Assembly: GCA_003554235.1 (NCBI GenBank)
Contig: PWFY01000023.1
Coordinates: 1 to 5,371 of the forward strand
Reading direction: 5' to 3'
From: Candidatus Aenigmatarchaeota archaeon
GTDB lineage: Archaea; Aenigmatarchaeota; Aenigmatarchaeia; PWEA01
Length of the DNA stretch: 5,371 nucleotides
The first letter of the stretch is position 1, and every line of letters begins with the position of its first letter. The notes beneath the pieces are model-generated. The model did no database searches and was not told where the DNA came from. It saw nothing but the letters and a program-made list of their open reading frames with translations. Of this stretch, positions 4,618 through 5,371 are shown in pieces. The position numbers and the translations under genes are program-made.

Positions 4618-5370
4618 TTAAGAAATCTCCTGCTCAAGGATGTCAAGCCCTCTGTTTATCTCTTTATCAGTTGCAGAACCAAAACATATACGGACGTTTT
4701 CCCTGCTTCCAGGTCCAAATGGTTCGCCTGGAACCATTGCGACGCCTTTCTCTATCATATCCAGACAGAAGTCCCATGAATCTCTACCAACGTCAGGAAA
4801 AACATAGAAAGAGCCCTGTGGTTTCTCGAAGTCCAGACCCATCTCCTCAAGCCTACGGTCGACAAGATCACGTCTCTTCTTGTAAACGGATCTCATATTC
4901 TCCACGTGTTCGTCGTTCCGTATTGCGTGGACGGAAGCTAGCTGGTTTATCTTTGGTGGACACCCCACCATCGCCCTGGAAACCTTTCTGAAATCCTCTA
5001 TGGGTTCCTCATGGGCTATAAGCCATCCTATCCTCCACCCGGTCATTGCATGACTTTTTGACACAGAGCCTAAAACTATAGAATTTTCACAGTAGGTCGT
5101 CGGCGAATAGTGTTCCCCATCATACACGAATCTGTGATAGACCTCGTCCGAAACCAATAGCGTTCCTGCGTCTTCCGCGTATTCCCCTAGTTCTCTGGCC
5201 TCCCCCTCTGTCAAAACATATCCTGTAGGATTGTTCGGCGTATTAACCACAACCATTTCCGCGTAATCTATGGCTTTCTTCGCCTCTGACGTAAGTCTTC
5301 TATTCTTGAAGAAATCGACCTGCTCCCAGCTGTTCCCGTTTACCTCAGATATTGTTCTATAGGGAACCCA
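4618..5370 (-). CDS. PLP-dependent class I/II aminotransferase (aspartate aminotransferase fold), N-terminus outside window
   Basis: The frame is open to the window edge, so the start lies beyond 5371. The 250 residues present are the C-terminal two thirds of a protein that is normally about 370-400 long. An internal ATG at 5256 is not the start, because 38 upstream codons continue family-like sequence. Motifs in order are NTPNNPTG (the Asn that contacts the PLP ring), SDEVYHRF (Asp pairing with the PLP nitrogen, Tyr with its hydroxyl), and SVSKSHAMTGWRIGW, whose Lys (codon at 5058-5056) forms the Schiff base with PLP and whose Arg contacts the phosphate. Near the end are GSFYVFP, MVPGEPFG and ENVRICF, whose Arg should bind the substrate carboxylate. 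The family transfers amino groups between amino acids and 2-oxo acids. Substrate choice (aspartate, aromatic, alanine or other) cannot be decided from this part. The stop at 4618 is 31 nt from the RHH start. Confidence 0.93.
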   Translation of the reverse strand, partial: WVPYRTISEVNGNSWEQVDFFKNRRLTSEAKKAIDYAEMVVVNTPNNPTGYVLTEGEARELGEYAEDAGTLLVSDEVYHRFVYDGEHYSPTTYCENSIVLGSVSKSHAMTGWRIGWLIAHEEPIEDFRKVSRAMVGCPPKINQLASVHAIRNDEHVENMRSVYKKRRDLVDRRLEEMGLDFEKPQGSFYVFPDVGRDSWDFCLDMIEKGVAMVPGEPFGPGSRENVRICFGSATDKEINRGLDILEQEIS

Positions 5371-5371
5371 G

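Noticed and set aside
4428..4646. A 72-residue form of the RHH protein starting at 4646
   Set aside because: The first 20 residues would be encoded by the promoter/repeat region and the aminotransferase end. RHH proteins start within a few residues of their strand, which the ATG at 4586 gives.
4618..5256. Complete aminotransferase starting at the ATG at 5256
   Set aside because: The frame continues to the window edge with family-like residues, and an aminotransferase of 212 residues would lack its N-terminal arm and half of the PLP site.

Overview
The window reads as a piece of an archaeal chromosome. Isopentenyl phosphate kinase and a type II (FMN) isopentenyl diphosphate isomerase belong to the archaeal-style mevalonate route. 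The enolase has the archaeal sequence style. AT-rich TATA-like boxes lie about 25-30 nt before several start codons, as expected for leaderless or short-leader archaeal mRNAs. A Cys/Trp-rich thrombospondin-like domain before a C-terminal membrane anchor is a type of surface protein often seen in DPANN-like genomes. A DPANN or related euryarchaeal host is therefore my guess, but no marker in the window fixes the lineage.

Layout: two blocks of genes point at each other. On the + strand are the 3' end of a membrane-anchored surface protein (2-316), an HD-domain phosphohydrolase (401-1183) and IDI-2 (1213-2247). On the - strand, in order of transcription from the right, are the 3' part of a PLP-dependent class I/II aminotransferase (5370-4618, cut by the window edge), a 52-residue ribbon-helix-helix (RHH) regulator (4586-4428), enolase (4385-3153) and isopentenyl phosphate kinase (about 3062-2283). 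The blocks meet tail to tail in a 35-nt gap (2248-2282). There is no gene-free stretch longer than about 85 nt, and I saw no tRNA, rRNA, CRISPR array or insertion sequence.

How the genes work together: IPK phosphorylates isopentenyl phosphate to IPP, and IDI-2 interconverts IPP and DMAPP, so the two convergent genes catalyse consecutive steps toward archaeal lipids. Enolase next to IPK resembles the ancestral archaeal eno-rps2-mvk-ipk-idi2 neighbourhood, here reduced and with idi2 inverted. The HD protein, the aminotransferase and the surface protein have no evident link to that pathway.

The most notable non-coding signal is at 4584-4613. Three copies of ATAGTAT at an exact 10-bp period, containing two overlapping perfect 14-bp palindromes, cover the TATA box through the start codon of the RHH gene. 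This looks like an autoregulatory operator. A weaker relative of it may lie at the enolase start. The RHH, enolase and IDI-2 genes also all begin with the same nine bases, ATGTCCAAG.
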